Shown here: positions 9,294 to 18,763 of the stretch, in pieces
How the letters are laid out: the number at the start of each line of letters is the position of its first letter
Position numbering within the stretch: position 1 is the stretch's first letter
Assembly: GCF_040567655.1 (NCBI RefSeq)
Contig: NZ_JBEXAC010000003.1
Coordinates: forward strand, 1-64,000
Source: Chitinophaga sp. H8
GTDB taxonomy: Bacteria > Bacteroidota > Bacteroidia > Chitinophagales > Chitinophagaceae
Length of the DNA: 64,000 nt
Reading direction: 5' to 3'
Translations under genes and position numbers: made by a program
The notes under the pieces: model-generated
The model's input: only the letters and a program-made list of their open reading frames with translations
Told to the model about the DNA's origin: nothing
Database searches by the model: none

Positions 9294-11762
9294 ATGGAAA
9301 AAGTGTTGGATGATATATTACCGATCATGGATGTGGAGCATGACTGCATCCTGAGTAAGCAAGGCGACGTGACAGTTGTTTTTAAGGCAGACCTGCCCGA
9401 AATATTTACCCTTTCCGATCAGGAATATGAAGCCTTTCACCAGGCATGGATAAAAGCAATTAAGCTGCTTCCCAAATTTAGTGTATTCCACAAACAGGAT
9501 TGGTTTTTAGAAAGCAGTCATAAACCCGACTTCTCAAAAGACGATACCAGTTTCCTTAGCCGGGCCAGCGAACGGTTCTTTAATGAACGTCCTTTTCTCG
9601 CTCATACCTGCTACATCATGCTTACCAAAAAGCCGGAAGGCCGGAAAACAGCCAGTTCGATGTTTTCAAGTCTCCTGCGGAAATCCATAGTGCCAGAAGA
9701 AACTTTGAGGCCGCAGATGCTACAGGACTTTCTGGACAGTACGGGACAATTCAAGCGGATCATGGAAGATAGCGGGTTTGTGAAGCTAACAAGATTAAGA
9801 GAAAAGGAGCTGCGCAGCCATAGCCGCAAAATGGGATTGGTAGAACAGTATTGCTACCTGTCTGAGCAAAATGATAGTTTCCTGATGGGCGATATCGTTT
9901 TTGATGAAGCGATGCGTGTGGGCGATAAATATTGCCAGTTATATACGCTGGGCGATGCAATAGATCTTCCTGCACTATGCGGCAGCCGCATCAATTACGA
10001 TAAATACAGTACAGACAAAACGAAGTTCAGTGTCGGGTTTGCTTCTACGTTAGGCCAGCTTTTGCCCTGCAATCACATCTACAATCAATACATCTTTATA
10101 GAAGATGCACAGAAAACCATCCAAAAACTGGAGAGTAAAAGGCTGAGGCTGCAATCCCTTTCTGCATACAGCAGGGAGAATTTAATTGCAAGGGATGCTA
10201 CCAACGATTTTCTGAATGAAGCCATCAGTCAGCAACGGTTGCCGGTCAAGGCGCATTTCAACGTGCTTGTATGGACAGACAATAAAGAGGAACTCAAAGA
10301 CCTGAAGAATATGGTATCCTCTGCACTGGCACAGATGGATGCAGTAGCCAAACAGGAAACCATTGGCGCTCCGCAGATATTTTGGGCGGGCATTCCTGGG
10401 AATGCCGCAGACTTCCCGATGAATGATACGTTTGATACGTTCGCGGAACAGGGAACCTGCTTCCTAAACCTCGAAACCGGCTACCGATCTTCTTTAAGTC
10501 CGGTAGGTATTCGCATGGGCGACCGGCTTACAGGCAAGCCCGTTCATGTGGACATCAGCGACGAGCCTATGAAAATGGGCATCTGCACAAACAGGAACAA
10601 ATTTATACTTGGGCCTTCCGGTAGCGGCAAATCATTTTTCACCAACCACATGGTACGCAGCTATTATGAGCAAGGTACGCATATCGTACTGGTGGATGTG
10701 GGACATAGTTATAAAGGACTTTGCGACATGGTGAAGGGCTATTACTTCACTTACAGCGAAGACAATCCCATCCGCTTCAATCCCTTTTACATAGGCGAGG
10801 GCGATAGCCTTGATACCGAAAAGAAAGAAAGTATCAAAACACTGCTTCTGGCACTGTGGAAGAAGGACGATGAGGCATTCAAGCGGAGCGAATACGTTGC
10901 CCTGTCAAATGCCATTGGCGGTTATTACAGTTATCTGGAAAAAAATGCGGCTGTATTTCCCTGTTTCAACAGTTTCTATGCTTTTCTGCGCGATGAATAC
11001 ACGCAGGTGCTGGAGGGTGACAGGGTAAAAGAAAAGGATTTCGATATAGACAACTTTCTCTATGTGCTGCGCCCTTACTACGAAGGCGGCGAATTTGATT
11101 ACCTGCTGAACGCTACCGAAAACCTGAATTTGTTGCAGGAAAGGTTTATCGTGTTTGAACTGGACAACATTAAGGATCACCCTATCCTGTTTCCGGTGGT
11201 AACCATTATCATCATGGAGGTCTTCATCAACAAAATGCGGAAGATGAAAGGCATCCGCAAAATGATATTGATAGAAGAAGCCTGGAAAGCCTTAATGAAA
11301 GAAGGCTTTGCCGAATACATCAAATATCTGTTCAAAACAGTCCGCAAATTCTTCGGCGAAGCAATCGTGGTAACGCAGGAAGTAGAAGACATCATTTCTT
11401 CTCCGGTGGTAAAGCAAGCCATCATCAATAATAGTGATTGCAAAATCCTGCTCGACCAAAGCAAGTACCAGAACAAATTTGATCAGATACAAGAACTATT
11501 GGGGCTAACGGAAAAAGAAAAAGCATTGGTACTCTCGGTCAATAAGTCCAATGATCCCGCTAAGAAATATAAAGAAGTATTCATCAGCCTGGGTGGTATG
11601 ATGAGTAAGGTTTACCGGACAGAAGTAAGTCTTGAAGAATACCTCGCATACACTACCGAACAAACAGAGAAGGTAAAGCTGATGGAATACGCTACAAAGT
11701 TTGATGGAGACATACGCAAAGGCATTGCGGCAATGGCCGAAGACATTAGGAATAAAAGTTAA
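9294..11762 (+). CDS. traG: TraG, VirB4-family conjugation ATPase
   Basis: An 822-residue ATPase with an N-terminal DUF3875-like region, Walker A GPSGSGKS (about residue 440), Walker B MILIEEAWKAL (about 657), and the VirB4 C-terminal helicase-like lobe (VVTQEVEDIISS, ILLDQS). It should energise assembly of the type IV mating apparatus at the inner membrane, next to TraF and TraJ. Length and motifs fit the CTnDOT TraG family. In this nomenclature TraG is the VirB4 protein, not the VirD4 coupling protein. The gene appears intact. Confidence 0.93.
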   Translation: MEKVLDDILPIMDVEHDCILSKQGDVTVVFKADLPEIFTLSDQEYEAFHQAWIKAIKLLPKFSVFHKQDWFLESSHKPDFSKDDTSFLSRASERFFNERPFLAHTCYIMLTKKPEGRKTASSMFSSLLRKSIVPEETLRPQMLQDFLDSTGQFKRIMEDSGFVKLTRLREKELRSHSRKMGLVEQYCYLSEQNDSFLMGDIVFDEAMRVGDKYCQLYTLGDAIDLPALCGSRINYDKYSTDKTKFSVGFASTLGQLLPCNHIYNQYIFIEDAQKTIQKLESKRLRLQSLSAYSRENLIARDATNDFLNEAISQQRLPVKAHFNVLVWTDNKEELKDLKNMVSSALAQMDAVAKQETIGAPQIFWAGIPGNAADFPMNDTFDTFAEQGTCFLNLETGYRSSLSPVGIRMGDRLTGKPVHVDISDEPMKMGICTNRNKFILGPSGSGKSFFTNHMVRSYYEQGTHIVLVDVGHSYKGLCDMVKGYYFTYSEDNPIRFNPFYIGEGDSLDTEKKESIKTLLLALWKKDDEAFKRSEYVALSNAIGGYYSYLEKNAAVFPCFNSFYAFLRDEYTQVLEGDRVKEKDFDIDNFLYVLRPYYEGGEFDYLLNATENLNLLQERFIVFELDNIKDHPILFPVVTIIIMEVFINKMRKMKGIRKMILIEEAWKALMKEGFAEYIKYLFKTVRKFFGEAIVVTQEVEDIISSPVVKQAIINNSDCKILLDQSKYQNKFDQIQELLGLTEKEKALVLSVNKSNDPAKKYKEVFISLGGMMSKVYRTEVSLEEYLAYTTEQTEKVKLMEYATKFDGDIRKGIAAMAEDIRNKS

Positions 11763-11772
11763 AAAACATCCG

Positions 11773-12168
11773 ATGAAACTGAAAAAACTGATACGGGATC
11801 TATGCTGCGCAATTAAGGTAATCGTGCATTTCGGCAGGGAGCATCATGCCACCATTTCTATGATGCAGGGTATCTATGGAAAACAATCATTGCACAATGA
11901 TATGGTTACAGGAGTAGATACGATGCTGAGCATAACATCTTGTGGGAGCTTTTATAAAATCACACGCACCGATTACATCAGCAACATATCTGAGAACGAA
12001 GAAACGTGGCTTGCTACTTACGGATGGCATTCTAACGGGCATCTGATTGAAATAGGCGGTGATCGGTACTGCATTTTCGATACGGTTTCAAAATCGCTGT
12101 ACCTCGAAAAGCTAACGGAACAAGGAAAGACAACAATTGAATTATTTACTAAAATCTTGAAGCAATGA
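11773..12168 (+). CDS. Small ICE protein, unknown function
   Basis: A 131-residue protein. The ATG at 11773 is chosen because starts further upstream lie inside traG. It has an N-terminal basic helix (MKLKKLIRDLCCAIKVIVHF) and a beta-rich body ending ELFTKILKQ. The stop overlaps the next start (ATGA at 12165). The beta pattern (GGDRYCIFDTVSKSLYLEKL) is regular, but I cannot assign a family. It is probably co-translated with the TraI-like protein. Confidence 0.55.
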   Translation: MKLKKLIRDLCCAIKVIVHFGREHHATISMMQGIYGKQSLHNDMVTGVDTMLSITSCGSFYKITRTDYISNISENEETWLATYGWHSNGHLIEIGGDRYCIFDTVSKSLYLEKLTEQGKTTIELFTKILKQ

Positions 12169-12851
12169 AAAAATATGTAAGAATGATGCTTGTGGCTCTT
12201 TGCATTTCCTTCACCGTTCTTCCGGTACAGCAGGCAAATGCTACACCCATAGCCATACTGGAGATCATCAAGGCGGCGGTTAAAAAAGTGATAAAGGCGG
12301 TTGACTTAAAAATTCAGCGATTGCAGAATAAAACGATCTGGTTGCAGAATGCTCAGAAGACACTGGAAAACACTTTGTCTAAGTTGAAACTGGATGAAAT
12401 TTCTGACTGGACGGAAAAGCAAAAAGAACAGTACCGCAAGTATTACGACGAGCTGGCACAAGTAAAAGCAATTATCTCCTATTACCAACGCATCCGCGAT
12501 ATTACCAAAAAGCAATTGCGCCTCGTGGACGAATACAACAGGTCATGGGCACTGATCCGGCAGGACAGCCGCTTTACTGCAAAAGAAGTGGTGTATATGG
12601 AAAAGGTGTATTCGGGTATTCTCGATGAGAGCCTAAAGAATATTGACCAGATCAATCTCATTATTAAGTCCTTCACCACGAAGATGAGCGATGCGAAAAG
12701 GCTGGAGCTGATCAACAATGCAGCCGACCAGGTAGATGCCAACTACTCTGATCTGGTACAGTTCAACAGGCAGAACACATTACTAAGCCTTCAGCGTGCT
12801 AAGACCGAAACTGAAGTGCAGGCAGTTAAAAAATTATATGGGCTTCCTTAA
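12165..12851 (+). CDS. TraI-like secreted conjugation protein (copy 1)
   Basis: A 228-residue protein with a signal peptide (about residues 1-26, ending QQANA) and a long helical body, including a coiled-coil stretch IQRLQNKTIWLQNAQKTLEN and a C-terminal LLSLQRAKTETEVQAVKKLYGLP. It matches conjugal TraI proteins of Bacteroidota elements, which are periplasmic and perhaps VirB5-like minor pilus or channel components. They are unrelated to the F-plasmid relaxase of the same name. Two related proteins follow directly, forming a three-gene family. Confidence 0.78.
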   Translation: MKKYVRMMLVALCISFTVLPVQQANATPIAILEIIKAAVKKVIKAVDLKIQRLQNKTIWLQNAQKTLENTLSKLKLDEISDWTEKQKEQYRKYYDELAQVKAIISYYQRIRDITKKQLRLVDEYNRSWALIRQDSRFTAKEVVYMEKVYSGILDESLKNIDQINLIIKSFTTKMSDAKRLELINNAADQVDANYSDLVQFNRQNTLLSLQRAKTETEVQAVKKLYGLP

Positions 12852-12861
12852 ATCAATACGT

Positions 12862-13512
12862 ATGAAAAAGATAATCTTATTTCTAATGCTGTTTGTATCG
12901 GCAGGGAGCAGTCTGAAAGCACAATCTTTTGCAGAATGGTTTCAGCAAAAAAAGACACAGAAGAAGTACCTGATCCAGCAAATAGCGGCACTTCAGGTAT
13001 ATATCGGATATGCAAAAAAAGGGTACAATATAGCCAAAGAGGGTCTAACAACTATTGGAGGCTTCACCAGAGGCGAATTTAACCTGCACACAGATTATTT
13101 CAATTCATTGAAATCTGTCAACCCCGAAATCAAGCGATATGCAATGGTTGCAGATATAGTAGCCTTACAGCTCAAAATTGTACAAAACTACAACCGTACA
13201 TACCGGAGGCTTAACGGCAGCGATGCACTTTCAGATGATGAACTGGCATACGTCCGCAGGGTCTTCAGCAGACTGCTTGATGATTGCGATAAAATACTGG
13301 ATGAGCTTATCACAATTACTACCGATGGAAAAATGGAAATGAAGGATGATGAGCGCATGAAGAGAATTAATATGCTATACCTGGACATGCAGGATAAGCT
13401 CACATTCTCGCAGAGCTTTTCTAATGATGCAGTATCACTTGCAGCATCACGGTTAAAGGAGAAAACAGATGTACAAACCAGCCGTGTACTGCATGGCATT
13501 AAAAACGAGTAA
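12862..13512 (+). CDS. TraI-like secreted conjugation protein (copy 2)
   Basis: A 216-residue protein. ATG 12862 is chosen because it opens a clean signal peptide (MKKIILFLMLFVSAGSSLKAQ). The body shares with copy 3 the order 'KKGYNIxxEGxxTIxxxxxGEFNLHxxYFxSL', a central 'YNRTYRRL' helix, 'ELAYVRRVFxRLLDxCxxxLDELITI' and 'MLYLDMQDKL'. It is thus a close paralogue of copy 3 and a more distant one of copy 1. A periplasmic role in the mating channel is inferred from family and position. Confidence 0.72.
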   Translation: MKKIILFLMLFVSAGSSLKAQSFAEWFQQKKTQKKYLIQQIAALQVYIGYAKKGYNIAKEGLTTIGGFTRGEFNLHTDYFNSLKSVNPEIKRYAMVADIVALQLKIVQNYNRTYRRLNGSDALSDDELAYVRRVFSRLLDDCDKILDELITITTDGKMEMKDDERMKRINMLYLDMQDKLTFSQSFSNDAVSLAASRLKEKTDVQTSRVLHGIKNE

Positions 13513-13514
13513 CG

Positions 13515-14153
13515 ATGAAAAAGGTAATTGTAATTATATCGCTGTCATTCATGGGTTTGCTTCCCGCTTTCCGAGCATCTGCGCAAGCTGATGAGATAGC
13601 ACAGCTTTTACTCAATGTTGAGAAGCTGGCGCAATTCAAGCAGATCCTGAGTGACATGAAAAAGGGCTACCAGATTTTGGAAGGTGGCTACAACACCATA
13701 AAGAATATTTCCGAAGGCAACTTCAGCTTGCACAAGGCTTTTCTTGACGGTTTAATGGGTGTAAGTCCTACCGTGCGCAATTACAGGCGTGTAGCGGACA
13801 TCACTAACTACCAGATTACTTTAGTTAAGGAATACCGTAATGCGTATGATCGGTTCCGGCGGGATAACAATTTCAATCCCGATGAGCTGGCGTATTTGGG
13901 CCGGGTGTATGACAATTTGTTCAAGGAGAGCCTGCGTAATCTGGATGAACTGCTCACGGCCATCACGGCAGGCAAAGCCCGCATGAGCGATGATGAACGA
14001 CTGCAAACCATCGACAGGATTTATGCCGACATGCAGGATAAATTAATGTTTCTGCGGCACTTCAATAATAACACTACAATACTGGCTGTGCAAAGGGCGA
14101 AGGAGCGCAACGATGCACAGACCATTCGTAAAATCTATGGGTTAAACAATTAA
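13515..14153 (+). CDS. TraI-like secreted conjugation protein (copy 3)
   Basis: A 212-residue protein with a signal peptide ending FRASAQ, starting 2 nt after copy 2 stops. The helical body repeats the copy 2 layout: KKGYQILEGGYNTIKNISEGNFSLH, YRNAYDRF, ELAYLGRVYDNLFKESLRNLDELLTAI and RIYADMQDKL. Proteins like this are often labelled TerB-like tellurite resistance proteins by automated annotation, but context makes a conjugation role far more likely. It ends IRKIYGLNN, echoing the KKLYGLP end of copy 1. Confidence 0.72.
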   Translation: MKKVIVIISLSFMGLLPAFRASAQADEIAQLLLNVEKLAQFKQILSDMKKGYQILEGGYNTIKNISEGNFSLHKAFLDGLMGVSPTVRNYRRVADITNYQITLVKEYRNAYDRFRRDNNFNPDELAYLGRVYDNLFKESLRNLDELLTAITAGKARMSDDERLQTIDRIYADMQDKLMFLRHFNNNTTILAVQRAKERNDAQTIRKIYGLNN

Positions 14154-14163
14154 ATAAACAGAT

Positions 14164-15372
14164 ATGGCAAAGCGTGGAAAGACCGCCTGGCTGGCGGTGG
14201 TGGGGTTGATAATGCCTTTTATAAGCCGTGCACAAGGTATAGCCGATGAAATGAGAGGGATGCACGGTGTATTGGAACAATTGTATGATGAGATGATGCC
14301 TTTGTGCAGCCAGTTGATCGGCGTAGGCCAGGGATTGGCGGGATTTGCGGCAATGTGGTATATCGCATCAAGGGTATGGGGACATTTATCAAGAGCGGAA
14401 CCTATTGATTTTTATCCGCTGTTCCGTCCTTTCGTTATTGGATTTTGCGTGATGATATTTCCCTCCGTTTTGGGATTGATCAATGGCGTGATGAAACCTA
14501 CTGTGACAGCTACTGCTGCAATGGTGGAAAATTCAGATAAAGCTATTTCGGTGCTTTTGCAAAAAAAGGAAGAAGCCATCAAGAAAACGGATGTGTGGCA
14601 AATGTATGTGGGAGAAAGCGGTAGCGGTGACAGGGACAAGTGGTATAAATACACACACGATAATGAGGACCCTTCCGAAGAAGGTTTCTTTGAAGGCATC
14701 GGTAACGACATCAAGTTCGCCATGTCCAAAGCCTCTTACAACTTCCGCAATTCGGTAAAAGAATGGATGAGTGAAGTGCTTAGGGTTCTATTTGAAGCGG
14801 CATCCCTGTGTATTGATACGCTACGAACGTTCCAGTTAGTCGTATTAGCGATACTTGGCCCTTTGGTATTTGGCATTGCAGTGTTTGACGGTTTTCAGCA
14901 TACGCTTACTGTCTGGATAGCCCGTTATATTAACATCTTTCTATGGTTACCTGTCGCCAACATCTTCGGAAGTATTATAGGGAAGATACAGGAGAAAATG
15001 CTGGAGCTGGATATATCACAGGTACAGGATTACGGCGACACATTTTTCAGTAGAACCGATGTGGCTTATCTGGTCTTCATGATAATCGGCATAGTCGGAT
15101 ACTTTACTGTTCCCTCCGTAGCGAATTACATTGTTCATGCCGGTGGTGGTGGTGCATTAGGTCACAAAGTCACAAGCATTTTCGGTAGTTCTTCCAGAAC
15201 AGTAGTCAATACAGCATCAGCCGGTGCAGGCATGGCCGTAGATGCTATGGGCAGCGCGGCTAACCGTATGTCGCAAAGCATGGCCAGTAGCGGCAATTCC
15301 AATCCCTATTTCGGTGATGGCAGTAGTGGCAAATCTGGCTATATGAACGACAAGCTAAAAGGCAATTCATAA
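14164..15372 (+). CDS. traJ: TraJ, polytopic conjugation membrane protein
   Basis: A 402-residue protein with a signal-like N-terminus and at least five hydrophobic helices (roughly residues 8-22, 55-75, 85-105, 220-255 and 290-325), a glycine-rich segment HAGGGGALGHKV and a Ser/Gly-rich polar tail. This is the TraJ family of CTnDOT-type ICEs, comparable to VirB6/TrbL polytopic inner-membrane proteins of the mating channel. The order TraJ-TraK-(TraL)-TraM-TraN that follows is diagnostic. Confidence 0.9.
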   Translation: MAKRGKTAWLAVVGLIMPFISRAQGIADEMRGMHGVLEQLYDEMMPLCSQLIGVGQGLAGFAAMWYIASRVWGHLSRAEPIDFYPLFRPFVIGFCVMIFPSVLGLINGVMKPTVTATAAMVENSDKAISVLLQKKEEAIKKTDVWQMYVGESGSGDRDKWYKYTHDNEDPSEEGFFEGIGNDIKFAMSKASYNFRNSVKEWMSEVLRVLFEAASLCIDTLRTFQLVVLAILGPLVFGIAVFDGFQHTLTVWIARYINIFLWLPVANIFGSIIGKIQEKMLELDISQVQDYGDTFFSRTDVAYLVFMIIGIVGYFTVPSVANYIVHAGGGGALGHKVTSIFGSSSRTVVNTASAGAGMAVDAMGSAANRMSQSMASSGNSNPYFGDGSSGKSGYMNDKLKGNS

Positions 15373-15380
15373 TAATTCAA

Positions 15381-15386
15381 AGGAGG
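15381..15386 (+). promoter_or_regulatory. Unusually strong Shine-Dalgarno before traK
   Basis: AGGAGG ends 4 nt before the traK ATG. Bacteroidota genes generally do not rely on SD pairing and most starts in this window have only A-rich leaders, so a full consensus site is unusual. It fixes the traK start at 15391. Confidence 0.6.
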
Positions 15387-15390
15387 ATAT

Positions 15391-16014
15391 ATGTTCAAGA
15401 AAATGAAAAATATTGATACAGCTTTCCGTCATATCAGGAGTTTTACCCTGGTAGTAATTATAGGCTGTGTACTGATATGCTGCTTTGCACTATACAAGAG
15501 TTTTAGCCTTGTATCGCAGATGCAAAGCAAAATATACATTCTTGCTAATGGCAAGGCACTGGAAGCCTACGCGTCCGAACGGAAAGATAATATACCTGTT
15601 GAGGCAAGGGATCACGTAACTACTTTCCATAAACTATTCTTTACGCTTGACCCTGATGATAAAGCAATCACAGCAAGCATTACTAAAGCCTTGTATCTGG
15701 CAGACGGAAGTGCCAAAAGAGCCTACGATGATCTGAAGGAGAACGGGTACTATGCAGGACTTATATCCGGCAACGTCAATCAAACCATTGTTGTGGATAG
15801 CGTGGCGGTAGATATCAATGATTACCCGTACAAATTCCGTTGCTATGCTACGCAAAGCATTATCCGACCAACCAGCATTACTACCCGTAGCCTGGTGACA
15901 GACGGTGCATTGCGGAATGTATCACGCAGTGACAATAATCCACATGGTTTCCTTATCGAGCGATGGAGTACGATTGACAACAGGGATTTAAAAACAGTAA
16001 GCAGGCGACAATAA
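15391..16014 (+). CDS. traK: TraK conjugation protein (VirB8-like)
   Basis: A 207-residue protein with a short cytosolic N-terminus, one transmembrane helix (about residues 16-38, FTLVVIIGCVLICCFALYKSF) and a periplasmic alpha/beta domain. It contains the family segment ARDHVTTFHKLFFTLDPDD and ends near GFLIERWSTIDN. This is TraK of CTnDOT-type elements, the structural counterpart of VirB8, which assembles the inner-membrane platform with TraJ and TraM. Confidence 0.9.
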   Translation: MFKKMKNIDTAFRHIRSFTLVVIIGCVLICCFALYKSFSLVSQMQSKIYILANGKALEAYASERKDNIPVEARDHVTTFHKLFFTLDPDDKAITASITKALYLADGSAKRAYDDLKENGYYAGLISGNVNQTIVVDSVAVDINDYPYKFRCYATQSIIRPTSITTRSLVTDGALRNVSRSDNNPHGFLIERWSTIDNRDLKTVSRRQ

Positions 16015-16025
16015 AAATCAAGATC

Positions 16026-16508
16026 ATGAAACTATTTCCAAAAAGAAAAAAGGACGATGCTGAGTTAAGGCCCAATGCGCTTTCCAAAGGAATAAAAGCA
16101 GGCTATCAGCGAATACAGGGTGGCTGGGCAAGTTGGATGATGAGGCGAACAGAGAATTTCTCACGGCGTACATGGTTTGTACTGCTTATTCTTTTCGTTC
16201 TATGTACCGGCACATACAGCATATATCTGGGAGTAAGTGCTTTTACCGGAAAGAACACGAGTTCAATGACTATAACACCCATCAAAAAACCGAAGCACGT
16301 CACCGAAACCGGAGAAGCAAATGTTGAACCTGCGGAAGTGTCTGAGGCTGAATACAGCCGCATCAAAAGGTTCAGGGTGTATATGGATAGCTTGGCACGA
16401 AGTCCTGCGGGGAAAACTCTTTATGACAGCATAATCCACCATCGTCCGGGGCTAATGGACAGTGTGCGGTTTATTGAAAATTATTATCAACAATTAAAAC
16501 AGAAATAA
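16026..16508 (+). CDS. TraL-position membrane protein
   Basis: A 160-residue protein with a basic N-terminus, one transmembrane helix (about residues 49-72, RRTWFVLLILFVLCTGTYSIYL) and a periplasmic tail with a C-terminal helical segment (IKRFRVYMDSLARSPAGKTLYD). It lies between traK and traM, the traL position, and ends 2 nt before traM. I do not see clear TraL sequence identity, so the assignment is positional. It may be a VirB10-adjacent scaffold component. Confidence 0.6.
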   Translation: MKLFPKRKKDDAELRPNALSKGIKAGYQRIQGGWASWMMRRTENFSRRTWFVLLILFVLCTGTYSIYLGVSAFTGKNTSSMTITPIKKPKHVTETGEANVEPAEVSEAEYSRIKRFRVYMDSLARSPAGKTLYDSIIHHRPGLMDSVRFIENYYQQLKQK

Positions 16509-16510
16509 AA

Positions 16511-17818
16511 ATGGAAAAGCAAGTAAAAACTCCGAAGGAGATCAGGCAGCGCAGGTTCTTATTGGTATTACCACTTCTCGCATTGCCTTTTATGACCATG
16601 ATTTTTTGGGCACTTGGCGGTGGCAAGGTTGAAAAGGTGGAAGCCCAGGCATCTGCGAAGAAGGGATTTAACATTAACCTGCCGGACGCCAATCTCAAAG
16701 AAGACAAGCCGATGGACAAAATGAGCTATTACAATCAGGCTCAACTGGATTCTATCAAATTTCAGGAAATGGTAAAAAATGATCCCAATTACAGGAATAT
16801 TGGATTATCAGATACCGATGAATACCTGTCGAATGACGAAGATACCTTTCAGCAGCCTGCCAGTCCCAAAGGTTTGAATACATCACTTCAGGGAAGCCGG
16901 GGACACAATGACCCCAATACTGATAAAATCTACCGCAAGCTGGCAGAACTGGATCGGGAGATGAACAAGCCAGTACCGACATCATCAGACAATGACGAGT
17001 ATGATACGTACCAACCCGCTTCATCAAGAAACCGCAATAGTGCCACGATAAATTCTCCTGATGTGGAAAGGCTGGAACAAATGATGAACATGATGAATCA
17101 GTCTAATGGCGAAGATCCTGAATTGCAGCAATTGAATGGTATGCTGGATAAGATATTGGACGTACAAAATCCCGAAAGAGTGCAGGAGCGACTAAGACAA
17201 ACTTCTGAAGCAAACCGGGGACAAGTATTTGCGGTATCATCGAAAAAGAAAGACAATAGTATCACGCTGCTTGATATGGAGCATACATCAGGCAACACAA
17301 CCAATGGCTTCTATTCACTTACCGGCGCGACAGCTATTGAAGATTCGCAGAATGCTATACAGGCTGTTATTCACGAAACTCAAACTATCGTAGATGGCTC
17401 AACTGTCAAATTGAGATTGGTAAATGATGTTTTCATAAATGGCATTCGCATTCCGAAAGACAATTTCCTCTTTGGAATAGCCTCGCTGCGTGGTGAGAGA
17501 TTAAGTATCAAGATTAACAGTGTACGTTTTGGTAATTCTTTATTCCCGGTTGAATTATCGGTATATGACATGGATGGCCTGGACGGCATTTATATTCCCG
17601 GAGCGATTACAAGGGATGTTGCAAAGCAGTCGGCAGACCGTTCTATGCAAACAATTGGGCTAACCAGCCTTGATCCGTCGTGGGGCGCACAGGCAGCAAG
17701 CGCAGGTATTGAAGCTGCAAAAACGCTGTTCAGCCGAAAAGTAAAGCTAATCAAGGTAACTGTGAAGGCAGGGTATCAGGTGCTTCTGCGAGACGAAAAG
17801 CAAAAACAATCCAACTAA
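16511..17818 (+). CDS. traM: TraM conjugation protein (VirB10-like)
   Basis: A 435-residue protein with one N-terminal membrane helix (about residues 15-36, RRFLLVLPLLALPFMTMIFWAL), a long low-complexity Asn/Asp/Gln-rich periplasmic linker (about 60-250), and a C-terminal domain containing TVKLRLVNDVFINGIRIPKDNFLFG, where the VirB10-like barrel would be. This is the TraM family of Bacteroidota ICEs, which spans the envelope and links inner and outer rings of the secretion channel. Confidence 0.9.
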   Translation: MEKQVKTPKEIRQRRFLLVLPLLALPFMTMIFWALGGGKVEKVEAQASAKKGFNINLPDANLKEDKPMDKMSYYNQAQLDSIKFQEMVKNDPNYRNIGLSDTDEYLSNDEDTFQQPASPKGLNTSLQGSRGHNDPNTDKIYRKLAELDREMNKPVPTSSDNDEYDTYQPASSRNRNSATINSPDVERLEQMMNMMNQSNGEDPELQQLNGMLDKILDVQNPERVQERLRQTSEANRGQVFAVSSKKKDNSITLLDMEHTSGNTTNGFYSLTGATAIEDSQNAIQAVIHETQTIVDGSTVKLRLVNDVFINGIRIPKDNFLFGIASLRGERLSIKINSVRFGNSLFPVELSVYDMDGLDGIYIPGAITRDVAKQSADRSMQTIGLTSLDPSWGAQAASAGIEAAKTLFSRKVKLIKVTVKAGYQVLLRDEKQKQSN

Positions 17819-17846
17819 ATATTTCAATCACTTAAAATTCCAAAAG

Positions 17847-18689
17847 ATGAAAAAGATCAGTGTAGTAATGGCAATAGGAATTTTCCTGCTATTTACAATT
17901 TTCAAGGCTCAGGCCCAAACAAACACAACCTGGCAAACCAAAGCAATCGAAACGTATCATGTAACAGTTGCTTTCACCAAAACCACCAACATCATCTTCC
18001 CTTATGCTATCGTTAGCGTCGATATAGGAAGCAGGGATGTACTGGCGCAAAAAGCGAAAGGTGTAGAAAACATTTTGCAGATAAAGGCTGCAAAGGACAG
18101 TTTTCCACAAACAAATATCAGCATCATTACGGCTGACGGCAAGCTCACGTCATTTCTCGTTGATTATGACAACCAACCGTCAGTGCTAAACCTGGCTCTC
18201 ACAGGCGTAGGCAGGCAAAATACTATCTCCATTCCTTCAGAAAACATTAACCAGGAACAAATGGAGCATTTTGCTAAGATGGCTGCGGAGTCAAAAGCGA
18301 AGGCAAGAGGTATAAAAGATAAAACTTTCGGCATTCGCTTTAAGCTGAATGGAATCTTTATCCATGAGGACATAATGTTGCTTCGCTTCAATATTTCCAA
18401 TCAAACCAATATCAACTATGATATTGATCAATTGAGGCTTTATATCCGTGACCAGAAGAAATCCAAAAGGACAGCAACACAGGAAATTGAAATATTACCT
18501 GTACTTGTGCAGGATAATACCAGCAAGGTTGCAGGTCAGTCGGATAATACAATTGTGTTTGTTGTACCAAAGTTCACCATTCCTGATAAAAAATATCTCG
18601 CTGTGCAATTAATGGAGAAAAATGGCGGTCGGCATCTGGAGCTTCATGTGAAGAACAAGAAGATTATAAAGGCATTGCCGATTGATTAG
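17847..18689 (+). CDS. traN: TraN / DUF4138 conjugation protein (VirB9-like)
   Basis: A 280-residue protein with a signal peptide ending KAQAQ and the DUF4138 hallmark early segment HVTVAFTKTTNIIFPYAIVSVDIGS, followed by beta-rich repeats typical of VirB9-like proteins and NKKYLAVQL-type strands near the C-terminus. TraN stabilises the outer part of the channel with TraM. The end is followed by a 74-nt gap, and the usual TraO, TraP and TraQ genes do not follow. Confidence 0.9.
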   Translation: MKKISVVMAIGIFLLFTIFKAQAQTNTTWQTKAIETYHVTVAFTKTTNIIFPYAIVSVDIGSRDVLAQKAKGVENILQIKAAKDSFPQTNISIITADGKLTSFLVDYDNQPSVLNLALTGVGRQNTISIPSENINQEQMEHFAKMAAESKAKARGIKDKTFGIRFKLNGIFIHEDIMLLRFNISNQTNINYDIDQLRLYIRDQKKSKRTATQEIEILPVLVQDNTSKVAGQSDNTIVFVVPKFTIPDKKYLAVQLMEKNGGRHLELHVKNKKIIKALPID

Positions 18690-18763
18690 CATTCGGCAAT
18701 GAAGCCAATCATTTCATTCCCATTAAATCTCAATCAGCATCTATTTCCTTTAAAAATTGAACT

